Positions 29,457-34,806 of a stretch of DNA of 64,000 nt are shown here, piece after piece. A program made the position numbers and the translations under genes. Under the pieces are notes generated by a model that saw only the letters and a list, made by a program, of their open reading frames with translations, ran no database searches and was not told the DNA's origin. Each line of letters begins with the position of its first letter. Within the stretch, counting starts at the first letter, position 1. This DNA comes from a virus. The stretch is from positions 1 through 64,000 of IMG/VR virus record IMGVR_UViG_3300027907_000002; one strand, 5' to 3'.

Positions 29457-29654
29457 TTACTTAGTGAGCCAATAAATAGTGAACCCTAGTAACATAACCC
29501 AGAACATAAACCAACCAAACTTATTAAGAGCGCTTCCTCTTGCAGGAATAAAGCTCTTCTTGCGGGGAGCTGGAGGATCACAAACCTCACATAACAAGAC
29601 TCCCTGGCTGGTTTGGGTTCCACAATTTATGCACTTATAGCGTCTTACTCTCAT
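29457..29654 (-). CDS. Zinc-ribbon membrane protein, 65 aa
   Basis: N-terminal CINCG ... CEVC (zinc ribbon of about 25 residues), a basic/proline linker and one C-terminal membrane span (FGWFMFWVMLLGFTIYWL). This order is typical of small bacterial membrane proteins with a cytoplasmic zinc ribbon. Its ATG follows directly after the previous TAG. Confidence 0.65.
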   Translation of the reverse strand: MRVRRYKCINCGTQTSQGVLLCEVCDPPAPRKKSFIPARGSALNKFGWFMFWVMLLGFTIYWLTK

Positions 29655-29807
29655 CTAGAAAACTAACTCCCTTTTAAGGAATAAGGTCCATAGGCCAATC
29701 TCTTGATAGATCACGGAACAAAGATCCCAACCATTATTCCCTAGCTGATTCAGGAAATCCTCGTCAGGAGCTTTGGCCATAGATACTATTCTGTATTCGA
29801 ACTTCAT
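29655..29807 (-). CDS. DUF4177-like small protein, 50 aa
   Basis: Reads MKFEYRIVSMAK, then a helix (EDFLNQLGNNGWDLCSV) and a final strand. The order KFEYRIV, LN-LG-GWDL matches the short DUF4177-type domain found in many phages and bacteria with unknown function. AAAGGAGA precedes the ATG. Confidence 0.65.
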   Translation of the reverse strand: MKFEYRIVSMAKAPDEDFLNQLGNNGWDLCSVIYQEIGLWTLFLKRELVF

Positions 29808-29846
29808 AGATCTCCTTTCTAAAAGTTGGAGAGCGGCTTTTGAGTT

Positions 29847-30032
29847 TTAGAAGACCACGACAACGGTCTCTCCACTCTCATAAGTGAGTTCAGTTTCTGG
29901 ATCTACCGTCTTTTTTATTTGGTCTTTGAACTCATGGAATTTTCCATAAGATCCACTTGCGCCAATTCGCAGATCTCCGTCTCCATCCTCTATCATCTTC
30001 TCTAAGAGATAGTACATATCTTCAACGGTCAT
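29847..30032 (-). CDS. Unrecognised protein, 61 aa
   Basis: Acidic protein with a helix followed by strands (MTVEDMYYLLEKMIEDGDGD). The pattern resembles small phage proteins of unknown function. Its start overlaps the end of the upstream gene by 4 bases. Confidence 0.55.
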   Translation of the reverse strand: MTVEDMYYLLEKMIEDGDGDLRIGASGSYGKFHEFKDQIKKTVDPETELTYESGETVVVVF

Positions 30033-30331
30033 GATTTTTTATGCATCCTTTCATAAGTCTCTTTCGCTTCTTGCATTACACTTTTAGCTCCCAGGAGCGA
30101 GGGATTGAAGGTTCGATCCTCGGTGACTAGGGATTGCTCCATCTGGTCTAGATCGTCAAAATATTCAATGTCCGCTCCTCCATCCCAGCAGCTACAACCA
30201 GACGCAGTTACAAGAGCGAACTTCCCTGTCTTTTCGTCGAGGCCTATAAAAGTGTAGTCCACTTCATAAGAGGAGCCCTCATCTAGCATAGCTAATTCGG
30301 TTAGCTCTTTTGTAATGTCGTAGTAGTCCAT
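30029..30331 (-). CDS. Unrecognised acidic protein, 100 aa
   Basis: Starts MDYYDITKELTELAM, with a central beta segment containing SGCSCWDGG. AGGAG six bases before the ATG decides this start over an upstream TTG. The tight SGCSCW motif resembles small phage proteins of unknown function. Confidence 0.6.
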   Translation of the reverse strand: MDYYDITKELTELAMLDEGSSYEVDYTFIGLDEKTGKFALVTASGCSCWDGGADIEYFDDLDQMEQSLVTEDRTFNPSLLGAKSVMQEAKETYERMHKKS

Positions 30332-30339
30332 CTCTTCTC

Positions 30340-30906
30340 CTAGCAACTGCAGCTAAAAATGTTCTCGCTCTTATCTACACTGGGATCAACGAATCTTCCT
30401 CGAATGACCTCATAGTGTTTCCAGAATTCTTCAGGATCGATTTCGCCGTGGCAGTCCACTGGGAAGGTGATCCAGTCATCTACTCCCCGAGCTATACCAT
30501 CGGCTTTGTCCATCAACCAAGCATAAGACACGCAATACTCTTCTGCTAAGTTGGTCATCCACTCGACAGAAGCCTTGGATTCTGCAGGCACAAAAGGCTT
30601 GTAGTCACTTATAACGTTTGGATGCTCCCAGTGATGCCTTAAAGTTGTGATAGTACCAGGGTAGAGAAAGAGATAGAACTTCTGACCCTTCATCACATTT
30701 CCCTTCAGAAAAGGGTCTACTATTCCTATAAGAGTTCCCCAGGCTGTAGCTACCGCGCCGCCATCTCTCTGGAAGCTTCCTAGTCCAACGTGCTGGCCAG
30801 GAGTTAGATAGTCTCCAGCTACTACTGGCAGCACTGCAATATGAACCGCGTCTCTTTCTTCGTTCCCCTCCAATATCTGACCTAGCTTTGGGGTTTGTTC
30901 TGGCAT
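30340..30906 (-). CDS. Conserved phage protein of unknown function, 188 aa
   Basis: Contains VHIAVLPVVAGDYLTPGQHVG, then LIGIVDPFLKGNVMKGQKFYLFLYPGTITTLRHHWEHP and a C-terminal FSCSC. I recognise this as a broadly distributed phage/metagenome family by its HIAV-PV-A--L-PGQHVGL and F-LYP-TI--LRH-W-HP motifs, but its function is unknown to me. GGAGGG precedes the ATG. Confidence 0.75.
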   Translation of the reverse strand: MPEQTPKLGQILEGNEERDAVHIAVLPVVAGDYLTPGQHVGLGSFQRDGGAVATAWGTLIGIVDPFLKGNVMKGQKFYLFLYPGTITTLRHHWEHPNVISDYKPFVPAESKASVEWMTNLAEEYCVSYAWLMDKADGIARGVDDWITFPVDCHGEIDPEEFWKHYEVIRGRFVDPSVDKSENIFSCSC

Positions 30907-30983
30907 CTCTTCTCCCTCCTTCGATCTCTTATGATCTTCTTGCTCAGCTTGTGAACGTATTTTTTGAGCTTCTTTCTATCCAT
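30882..30983 (-). CDS. Possible basic micropeptide, 33 aa
   Basis: Reads MDRKKLKKYVHKLSKKII, very basic, and overlaps the start of the next gene by 25 bases. No ribosome site precedes the ATG. The reading frame overlaps the strong ribosome site of the 188-aa gene, so it may be a leader or a chance frame. Confidence 0.35.
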   Translation of the reverse strand: MDRKKLKKYVHKLSKKIIRDRRREKRCQNKPQS

Positions 30984-30991
30984 TTTGTTAC

Positions 30992-31087
30992 TCAGCGTAA
31001 CTCCCATAGAGCTGGGGCTATTACAAAGAACCCCAGCAAAAGACAAGCTATTAGTATAAGCCAGTCCAATTTATCCCACTTTCTCAC
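30992..31087 (-). CDS. Single-span membrane peptide with GTG start, 31 aa
   Basis: GTG start with CAGGAG six bases upstream. Reads MRKWDKLDWLILIACLLLG, one span, with a short end (ALWELR). It is one of several single-span micropeptides in 27-32 kb. The GTG overlaps the TGA of the previous gene (GTGA). Confidence 0.58.
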   Translation of the reverse strand: MRKWDKLDWLILIACLLLGFFVIAPALWELR

Positions 31088-31260
31088 TTGAATCTCCTGG
31101 TAAAGGGCTCGATTTTGGTCTTGCCACATCTACTGCATTCGTAAAGGGCTAGATCAGTCCGAGATCTCCTTCTACGGGAATCTGCGTCTGAAATGGTTCT
31201 TTTCCAGTTCCAACTAAACCCCAGAAGGTTGCATATTACAAGGTGAAAAAGCCATCTCAT
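31084..31260 (-). CDS. Small protein with CxxC, 58 aa
   Basis: Reads MRWLFHLVICNLLGFSWNW, then a basic region and CSRCGKTK. It has a hydrophobic N-terminal stretch and a possible metal knuckle. GGAGAG precedes the ATG. Confidence 0.58.
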   Translation of the reverse strand: MRWLFHLVICNLLGFSWNWKRTISDADSRRRRSRTDLALYECSRCGKTKIEPFTRRFK

Positions 31261-31269
31261 AATCTCTCC

Positions 31270-31371
31270 TTAATAGCGAAAGAACCCCACTATGTCGAGT
31301 AACATCCAGACTAGCAGGGTAACAATCGCCCAAATAACAACGCGGGTGAGTGACTTGTTTTTGTTAGTCAC
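31270..31371 (-). CDS. Single-span membrane peptide with GTG start, 33 aa
   Basis: Reads MTNKNKSLTRVVIWAIVTLL, one membrane span, then a short aromatic end (IVGFFRY). The GTG lies within the end of the upstream gene (8-base overlap). No clear ribosome site, so translation probably follows the upstream gene. Confidence 0.5.
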   Translation of the reverse strand: MTNKNKSLTRVVIWAIVTLLVWMLLDIVGFFRY

Positions 31372-31831
31372 AGTTACAGGTAGCTATGTACCAACCATTC
31401 TTTAAGAGAGCCAGGGCCTCGGACTGGACGCTAGAGAGTTCTAGTCCGTGGTCAGCCAGAGTTGCTATCAAGGCAGGGGTGTTATAGTCATGGTCACACC
31501 CCAGAAGGCTCTCTAGCTGTTGACCTAGCTTTTTGTCCTGGATGGGTATCACAAATCCCTTGGTCTTGAAGTGATAGCATCCCGTGCATCCATACTGATG
31601 AAATATGGGATACCCTGAGCTACTAGGAATTATCAAGTAAGCATCAGGATGGTAAAGAAATCCGTCATCTCCTAAGAACATCATATCTTGAAAGAGAAAG
31701 AATTCTCCTCCTTGTGTCATCTTCTCGAACACGAAAGGGCTCACTTGGCCCGCGATGAACTTCAGTTGGTCATACTCATCTATCATATGGCGAAGTCTAT
31801 CCTTTCTGTGACGGTAAGGCTCTCGATCCAT
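31364..31831 (-). CDS. Unrecognised protein with CxxC motifs, 155 aa
   Basis: Basic N-terminus (REPYRHRKDRLRHM), a hydrophobic aromatic centre (VFEKMTQGGEFFLFQDMMF), CTGC and a C-terminal CNCD. Could bind a metal. It overlaps the gene upstream by 49 bases. Not recognised. Confidence 0.58.
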   Translation of the reverse strand: MDREPYRHRKDRLRHMIDEYDQLKFIAGQVSPFVFEKMTQGGEFFLFQDMMFLGDDGFLYHPDAYLIIPSSSGYPIFHQYGCTGCYHFKTKGFVIPIQDKKLGQQLESLLGCDHDYNTPALIATLADHGLELSSVQSEALALLKNGWYIATCNCD

Positions 31832-32145
31832 TGCCTAACTAGGGCCACTCTGGCCACTATCTTATCTCTTAGGACCTCCATCGAATCTGATTGAACATAT
31901 ATTGGTCCATCAAACTCTATGCTTTTAGTATGAGGTCCTTGATTGGGATTCACCTTATACGATATAAGCGCGCTGCAAGTGAAGATAGTTCCCTCACCTT
32001 CGAACTTCGCGCCAGTTAGGGCCTCACTTATGCTCTTTCGTCCCTCGCTAGTATGTAGCTTATGAACTTGAGAGCTACCCACTACAGCTATTACTTCGGC
32101 CTCCTTGCGGCCCTTGCGAATTCTTTCTATAGATATTTTCGTCAT
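31783..32145 (-). CDS. Unrecognised protein, 120 aa
   Basis: Mixed alpha/beta, with EVIAVVGSSQVHKLH near the N-terminus and repeated strands. GGAGG precedes the ATG. It is the first protein gene after the structured RNA units at 32165-32395 in transcription order. Confidence 0.6.
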   Translation of the reverse strand: MTKISIERIRKGRKEAEVIAVVGSSQVHKLHTSEGRKSISEALTGAKFEGEGTIFTCSALISYKVNPNQGPHTKSIEFDGPIYVQSDSMEVLRDKIVARVALVRQWIESLTVTERIDFAI

Positions 32146-32164
32146 TTAGTCCTCCTCAAAGGGA

Positions 32165-32255
32165 GGAGAGCCCTTAGCGACCCTAGCGAGCTCTAGGACC
32201 GAAAGGTAATCCGAGCTCAGCCAGGAGACCTATAGCAGTAGGTCTAGGGCTCTCC
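32165..32255 (-). ncRNA. Structured RNA unit of 91 nt, three-way junction
   Basis: GGAGAGCCCT pairs with AGGGCTCTCC (10 bp). Inside are AGACCTA...TAGGTCT and GAGCTC...GAGCTC enclosing GGA...TCC. The length matches a type II tRNA, but neither a T loop nor an anticodon loop of normal form is present. Confidence 0.6.
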
Positions 32256-32262
32256 AATTGGT

Positions 32263-32321
32263 GAGGGCCTATCTCAGGGAGTACTCACTCGGTTATAAAC
32301 CCTGGGATACGATTGGCCCTC
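32263..32321 (-). ncRNA. Structured RNA unit of 59 nt, unknown family
   Basis: GAGGGCC/GGCCCTC (7 bp) closes a rod containing CAGGG/CCCTG. It follows the leader TTTAT and has a 7-base spacer to the 91-nt unit. Confidence 0.57.
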
Positions 32322-32331
32322 ATAAATGGGA

Positions 32332-32395
32332 GGGAGTCTTTTCCACCCCAATCTCAGATGAAATGGTGAGCCACTGAGATATGGCTCTGACTCCC
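32332..32395 (-). ncRNA. Structured RNA unit of 64 nt, unknown family
   Basis: GGGAGTC/GACTCCC (7 bp) closes two competing hairpins: GAGCC/GGCTC and ATCTCAG/CTGAGAT. It is the first of the three units in this cluster in transcription order. A hairpin at 32411-32442 precedes it. Confidence 0.57.
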
Positions 32396-32410
32396 AAAAT
32401 TCAAAGTGTG

Positions 32411-32442
32411 CCTCTCCCCGAGTCGAAACTCAAGAGGAGAGG
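32411..32442 (-). terminator. Hairpin after the 65-aa gene
   Basis: CCTCTCC-(GAGT-TTCG-ACTC)-GGAGAGG, a strong stem just after the stop of the 65-aa gene on the minus strand. A short U-rich tract follows after CACAC. Either a weak terminator or a processing signal between mRNA and the RNA units. Confidence 0.45.
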
Positions 32443-32449
32443 ACTTTAT

Positions 32450-32647
32450 TTAATAGGTTGATGGGAAATGGGCCTCAATATCTTGGCCCCCGATTGAGTA
32501 ATAGCCGTCCTCTTTCATAGTTCTCAAGAGATGAATGCAGTTTTGCGCCATCTCCCAAAGCGAACACTCGGCTTCTGAGGCTTCTCTGGTTTGGGCCTCT
32601 TCGAATTCGCTCGCTAGGTCGTCCTCAAGTTTAGCGAGGTTTATCAT
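32450..32647 (-). CDS. Unrecognised acidic protein, 65 aa
   Basis: Begins MINLAKLEDDLASEFEEAQ, helical and acidic. GAGGAG precedes the ATG at 32647; the frame stays open to 32791, but that stretch holds a terminator and an operator-like palindrome. Not recognised. Confidence 0.6.
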   Translation of the reverse strand: MINLAKLEDDLASEFEEAQTREASEAECSLWEMAQNCIHLLRTMKEDGYYSIGGQDIEAHFPSTY

Positions 32648-32683
32648 GGGTACTCCTCTTTGGCGTGTTGTGGGGTTTCGATC

Positions 32684-32727
32684 AAAAAAGGGACGCCAGA
32701 GCCTATTAAAAGCGCTCTTCGGTCCCT
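32684..32727 (-). terminator. Rho-independent terminator
   Basis: On the minus strand GGGAC, AGAGC, a short A/T-rich loop, GCTCT and GTCCC form an imperfect but strong stem, followed by TTTTTT. It lies upstream of the 65-aa gene, so it must end a transcript that starts near the palindrome at 32764-32780. That would be a short RNA of roughly 80-100 bases or an attenuated leader. Confidence 0.7.
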
Positions 32728-32763
32728 TTCTTGGTCTCTTCTGGTACGAAAGTTGCCGTAGTG

Positions 32764-32841
32764 AGGTGAAAATTTCACCACATCTCAACAACTGATATAC
32801 CTCTTTATATAAGAGGTGGGTAAGAGGGTTTAAAGGACTTA
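32764..32841. promoter_or_regulatory. Regulatory block B: palindrome and hairpin
   Basis: GGTGAAAATTTCACC (32765-32779), then ACCTCTT-tatat-AAGAGGT (32799-32817) running into GGTGGGTAAG, then TTTAAAGGACTTA (32829-32841). The same elements occur in reverse orientation at 16482-16582. Block B lies directly after the 40-aa acidic gene on the minus strand and before the terminator at 32684-32727. Confidence 0.58.
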
Positions 32842-32961
32842 GCTCTCCTGAGCTGGAGTCTCTTCAGCGGTGGGCTCAGAAACCTCGGGGGTCTCTTGAG
32901 TCGCGGGAGCATCATTCACATCGGCCTCTTGGTCGACATACTCAACATTATCTGTAGCCAT
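32839..32961 (-). CDS. Acidic, Pro/Thr-rich peptide, 40 aa
   Basis: Starts MATDNVEYVDQEADVND and continues with Glu, Pro, Thr and Ala to a TAA inside the conserved TTTAAAGGACTTA element. AAAGGA lies 12 bases before the ATG. No membrane or cysteine motif. The composition fits a disordered or DNA-mimic peptide. Confidence 0.58.
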   Translation of the reverse strand: MATDNVEYVDQEADVNDAPATQETPEVSEPTAEETPAQES

Positions 32962-32993
32962 TTTCGGGATGTCCTTTCTGAGTTAAAGGTTGA

Positions 32994-33036
32994 AAAATAG
33001 GCAGACCCTTACAATACGCACTAAAAGGGCCTGCCT
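32994..33036 (-). terminator. Rho-independent terminator after the 124-nt RNA
   Basis: AGGCAG...CTGCCT with CCCTT/AAGGG inside, followed on the minus strand by ATTTTTC. It ends transcription from upstream structured RNA (33053-33176) and lies before the acidic-peptide gene. Confidence 0.65.
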
Positions 33037-33052
33037 CCGAGTTGAAAATCAC

Positions 33053-33176
33053 ACGTAAAGGAACGACCGCTTAGCCGCTCCCCAAGGAGACCAACCTAAT
33101 TCGATCATACGCAACGACAAGGTAAACTCGTATGACCTACTGACTCAGTTGGCCCCTATGGGCAACGCCTTTACGT
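33053..33176 (-). ncRNA. Structured RNA of 124 nt, unknown family
   Basis: ACGTAAAGG pairs with CCTTTACGT at the ends (9 bp). Interior stems include CATACG/CGTATG, CTCC-ttg-GGGAG and ACTGA/TCAGT. A terminator follows 17 bases later, so this looks like an independently terminated RNA. It lies alone, unlike the arrayed units. No riboswitch class is recognised. Confidence 0.55.
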
Positions 33177-33280
33177 CTGCCAGTACATGGCTAGTACCTC
33201 CAAGTTAAAGGTTGAACTTTTCATTATTCACTGTTGCGGATCTATTCTAACTGATTTTTGTATTGGAGCTAAAACCGCTC

Positions 33281-33315
33281 CCCCAAGGACTCCACCTTTC
33301 TTGGAGTCCAAGGGG
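33281..33315 (-). terminator. Strong intergenic hairpin
   Basis: CCCC-tt-GGACTCCA, 7-base loop, TGGAGTCC-tt-GGGG: an extended stem with two mismatches on the minus strand, just after the stop of the 70-aa gene. No long U-run follows, so termination is uncertain; a smaller GGAGC/GCTCC hairpin follows. Confidence 0.5.
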
Positions 33316-33321
33316 CAATGG

Positions 33322-33534
33322 TTAGCGTACAAGACAGCGCCAAGATCCATCTGAAAATATGTCATACAGATGGAACTCTTCAAAGAACTCTGGAGCGTCA
33401 GGGCCTATCACCCAAAGAAGCGCTCCTCCATAGTAAGTGGTTTGAACTTTGGGGATCTTTATCTTACAAGGCGCTTTGTCGAGCCATTGCAGTAGATCCC
33501 ATATAGAATTGAAAAGCCTCGCATAGCCTCTCAT
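33322..33534 (-). CDS. Unrecognised protein, 70 aa
   Basis: Small alpha/beta protein (MRGYARLFNSIWDLLQWLD) with aromatic strands near its end. AAAGGAG precedes the ATG. Not recognised. Confidence 0.58.
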   Translation of the reverse strand: MRGYARLFNSIWDLLQWLDKAPCKIKIPKVQTTYYGGALLWVIGPDAPEFFEEFHLYDIFSDGSWRCLVR

Positions 33535-33545
33535 AGGACTCCTTT

Positions 33546-33767
33546 CTAGTCCAGCACAGTAATCGGATAAGGTTTCGACTCATTATCCAGTGACACTGAA
33601 TAACAAGAATAATCGTCACAAGTATCTGACCATCTAATAAGGATCTCAATAAAGCTGTGACTCTTTCGACAGACATACATATTTCCCATCTGTCCCTTTA
33701 TCGAGATCCACCCCACCCACTTGCATGTGTCGCAGTCATGCTCGTAGGGCTGAATTACCTTGGGCAT
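33546..33767 (-). CDS. Conserved phage small protein, 73 aa
   Basis: HDCDTCKWVGW ... MYVCRKSH ... RWSDTCDDYSCYSV. From memory, many phages carry small proteins with HDC--C--LG and later Y-C, then S-----Y-S patterns; function unknown. Likely a small zinc-binding domain. AAAGGA precedes the ATG. Confidence 0.65.
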   Translation of the reverse strand: MPKVIQPYEHDCDTCKWVGWISIKGQMGNMYVCRKSHSFIEILIRWSDTCDDYSCYSVSLDNESKPYPITVLD

Positions 33768-33769
33768 AT

Positions 33770-34216
33770 CTAGTCCTTTCTCTTAGGCTTCTGAAACTTT
33801 ATCTTAGGGCCTGCCTCTCTGGGCGTAGGCATTGGTTCACGATAGAAGCCCCTATTAGGGGCCCGACATTTGGCTTTGCAGTGCAAGTCAGGGCTCGCCA
33901 TATCCGTTTGGGTTATGAGAGCCCCTTCTACAAATGAGGCCCTGCGCCGAAATTCTTTCTCCTGCGCGGCCAGGGCCTTCTCACGCTCCCTTTTTTCGGA
34001 GGGAGTCTCTTTAGGCAAGGACGCTTCATAGCATTCCTTGGCTTCTTGAAGCAAGATGAAAGCCAGGGCCTTGAGATCTTTTCTGAGCATATCAGAAACG
34101 TGCTCAGGGTTACGCGCCTCACCATTCTTTAAAAGGTGAATCGCTCTCTCAATGCGCCTTTCTTTTAAAGCTTTCCTCTCGTCTCGCTCTGCAAAGCCTT
34201 GGATAGAGTTAAACAT
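33770..34216 (-). CDS. Charged helical protein, 148 aa
   Basis: Starts MFNSIQGFAERDERKALK. The first 95 residues are helical and charged (EKREREKALAAQEKEFRRR), the last 50 are basic and proline-rich with CKAKC. GGAGG five bases before the ATG at 34216 fixes the start over a longer frame. It may bind nucleic acid; not recognised. Confidence 0.6.
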   Translation of the reverse strand: MFNSIQGFAERDERKALKERRIERAIHLLKNGEARNPEHVSDMLRKDLKALAFILLQEAKECYEASLPKETPSEKREREKALAAQEKEFRRRASFVEGALITQTDMASPDLHCKAKCRAPNRGFYREPMPTPREAGPKIKFQKPKRKD

Positions 34217-34247
34217 TGTGTCCTCCACTTCAAGGCCAGGACTTCTA

Positions 34248-34421
34248 CTAGCCCAGACTGAAAACATAAACATCGGTGCAGCCAGTATGCCACAGTATTA
34301 CCCTACTAACTTTAAACTCACCACAAGGTAACACTATGTAATCGCCAGCCACAGGAACGCGGGACAGCTCAAAAAAGCCCAGAGATTGCCCCACGGGATT
34401 TTTTATCTCAACAACTGCTGG
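34248..34421 (-). CDS. Small beta-rich protein, 57 aa
   Basis: Begins MPAVVEIKNPVGQSLGFFE, with strands through VAGDYIVLPCGEFKVSR and DVYVFSLG, a pattern like a small beta barrel. GAGG precedes the ATG at 34421. Not recognised. Confidence 0.58.
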   Translation of the reverse strand, partial: PAVVEIKNPVGQSLGFFELSRVPVAGDYIVLPCGEFKVSRVILWHTGCTDVYVFSLG

Positions 34422-34486
34422 CATACTTTTACCTCTTTCAAAGCCAGAGCCTCTACTAGACAGTAGGGCCATCCAAAAGTAACGAA

Positions 34487-34539
34487 GGGAGTAACCTAAA
34501 CTAACTAGATGTTACTCTATGTTAGTCTGTGTTACTCCC
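34487..34539 (-). terminator. Intergenic hairpin with closing stem
   Basis: GGGAGTAAC/GTTACTCCC (9 bp) closes a stretch with CTAAC/GTTAG inside. It lies just after the 62-aa gene. It resembles the RNA units in having a terminal stem, but a short T-rich tract follows, so it may be a terminator. Confidence 0.45.
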
Positions 34540-34548
34540 CTTTTACCT

Positions 34549-34737
34549 TTATGCACTATGCACAAATGGCGCAGTATTATCAACTAATGCCGCTGAATAA
34601 CCATTGCGCCTAATCCACCAAATAGCTTCGATCTTAGTCCAGAAATGGCGCAGTTTAACACGCTGGCCATATTCCATTACTTCGACTTGATAAAGGCGCA
34701 ATTTAGTTGCGTCACTTGTCAAATAGACAGTTATCAT
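34549..34737 (-). CDS. Unrecognised protein, 62 aa
   Basis: Basic alpha/beta protein (MITVYLTSDATKLRLYQVE, then WTKIEAIWWIRRNG). GGGAG precedes the ATG. Not recognised. Confidence 0.58.
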   Translation of the reverse strand: MITVYLTSDATKLRLYQVEVMEYGQRVKLRHFWTKIEAIWWIRRNGYSAALVDNTAPFVHSA

Positions 34738-34806
34738 AATCTCCCTTTCGTGTGATTTATGCTCTCAATAGACTCGCCACCCTATTTAGCAAGATAGCCT
34801 GATTAA

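Noticed and set aside
33182-33200. Leader peptide MYWQT before the 124-nt RNA
   Set aside because: Five codons after a GGAGG-like site could be chance; kept only as a remark.
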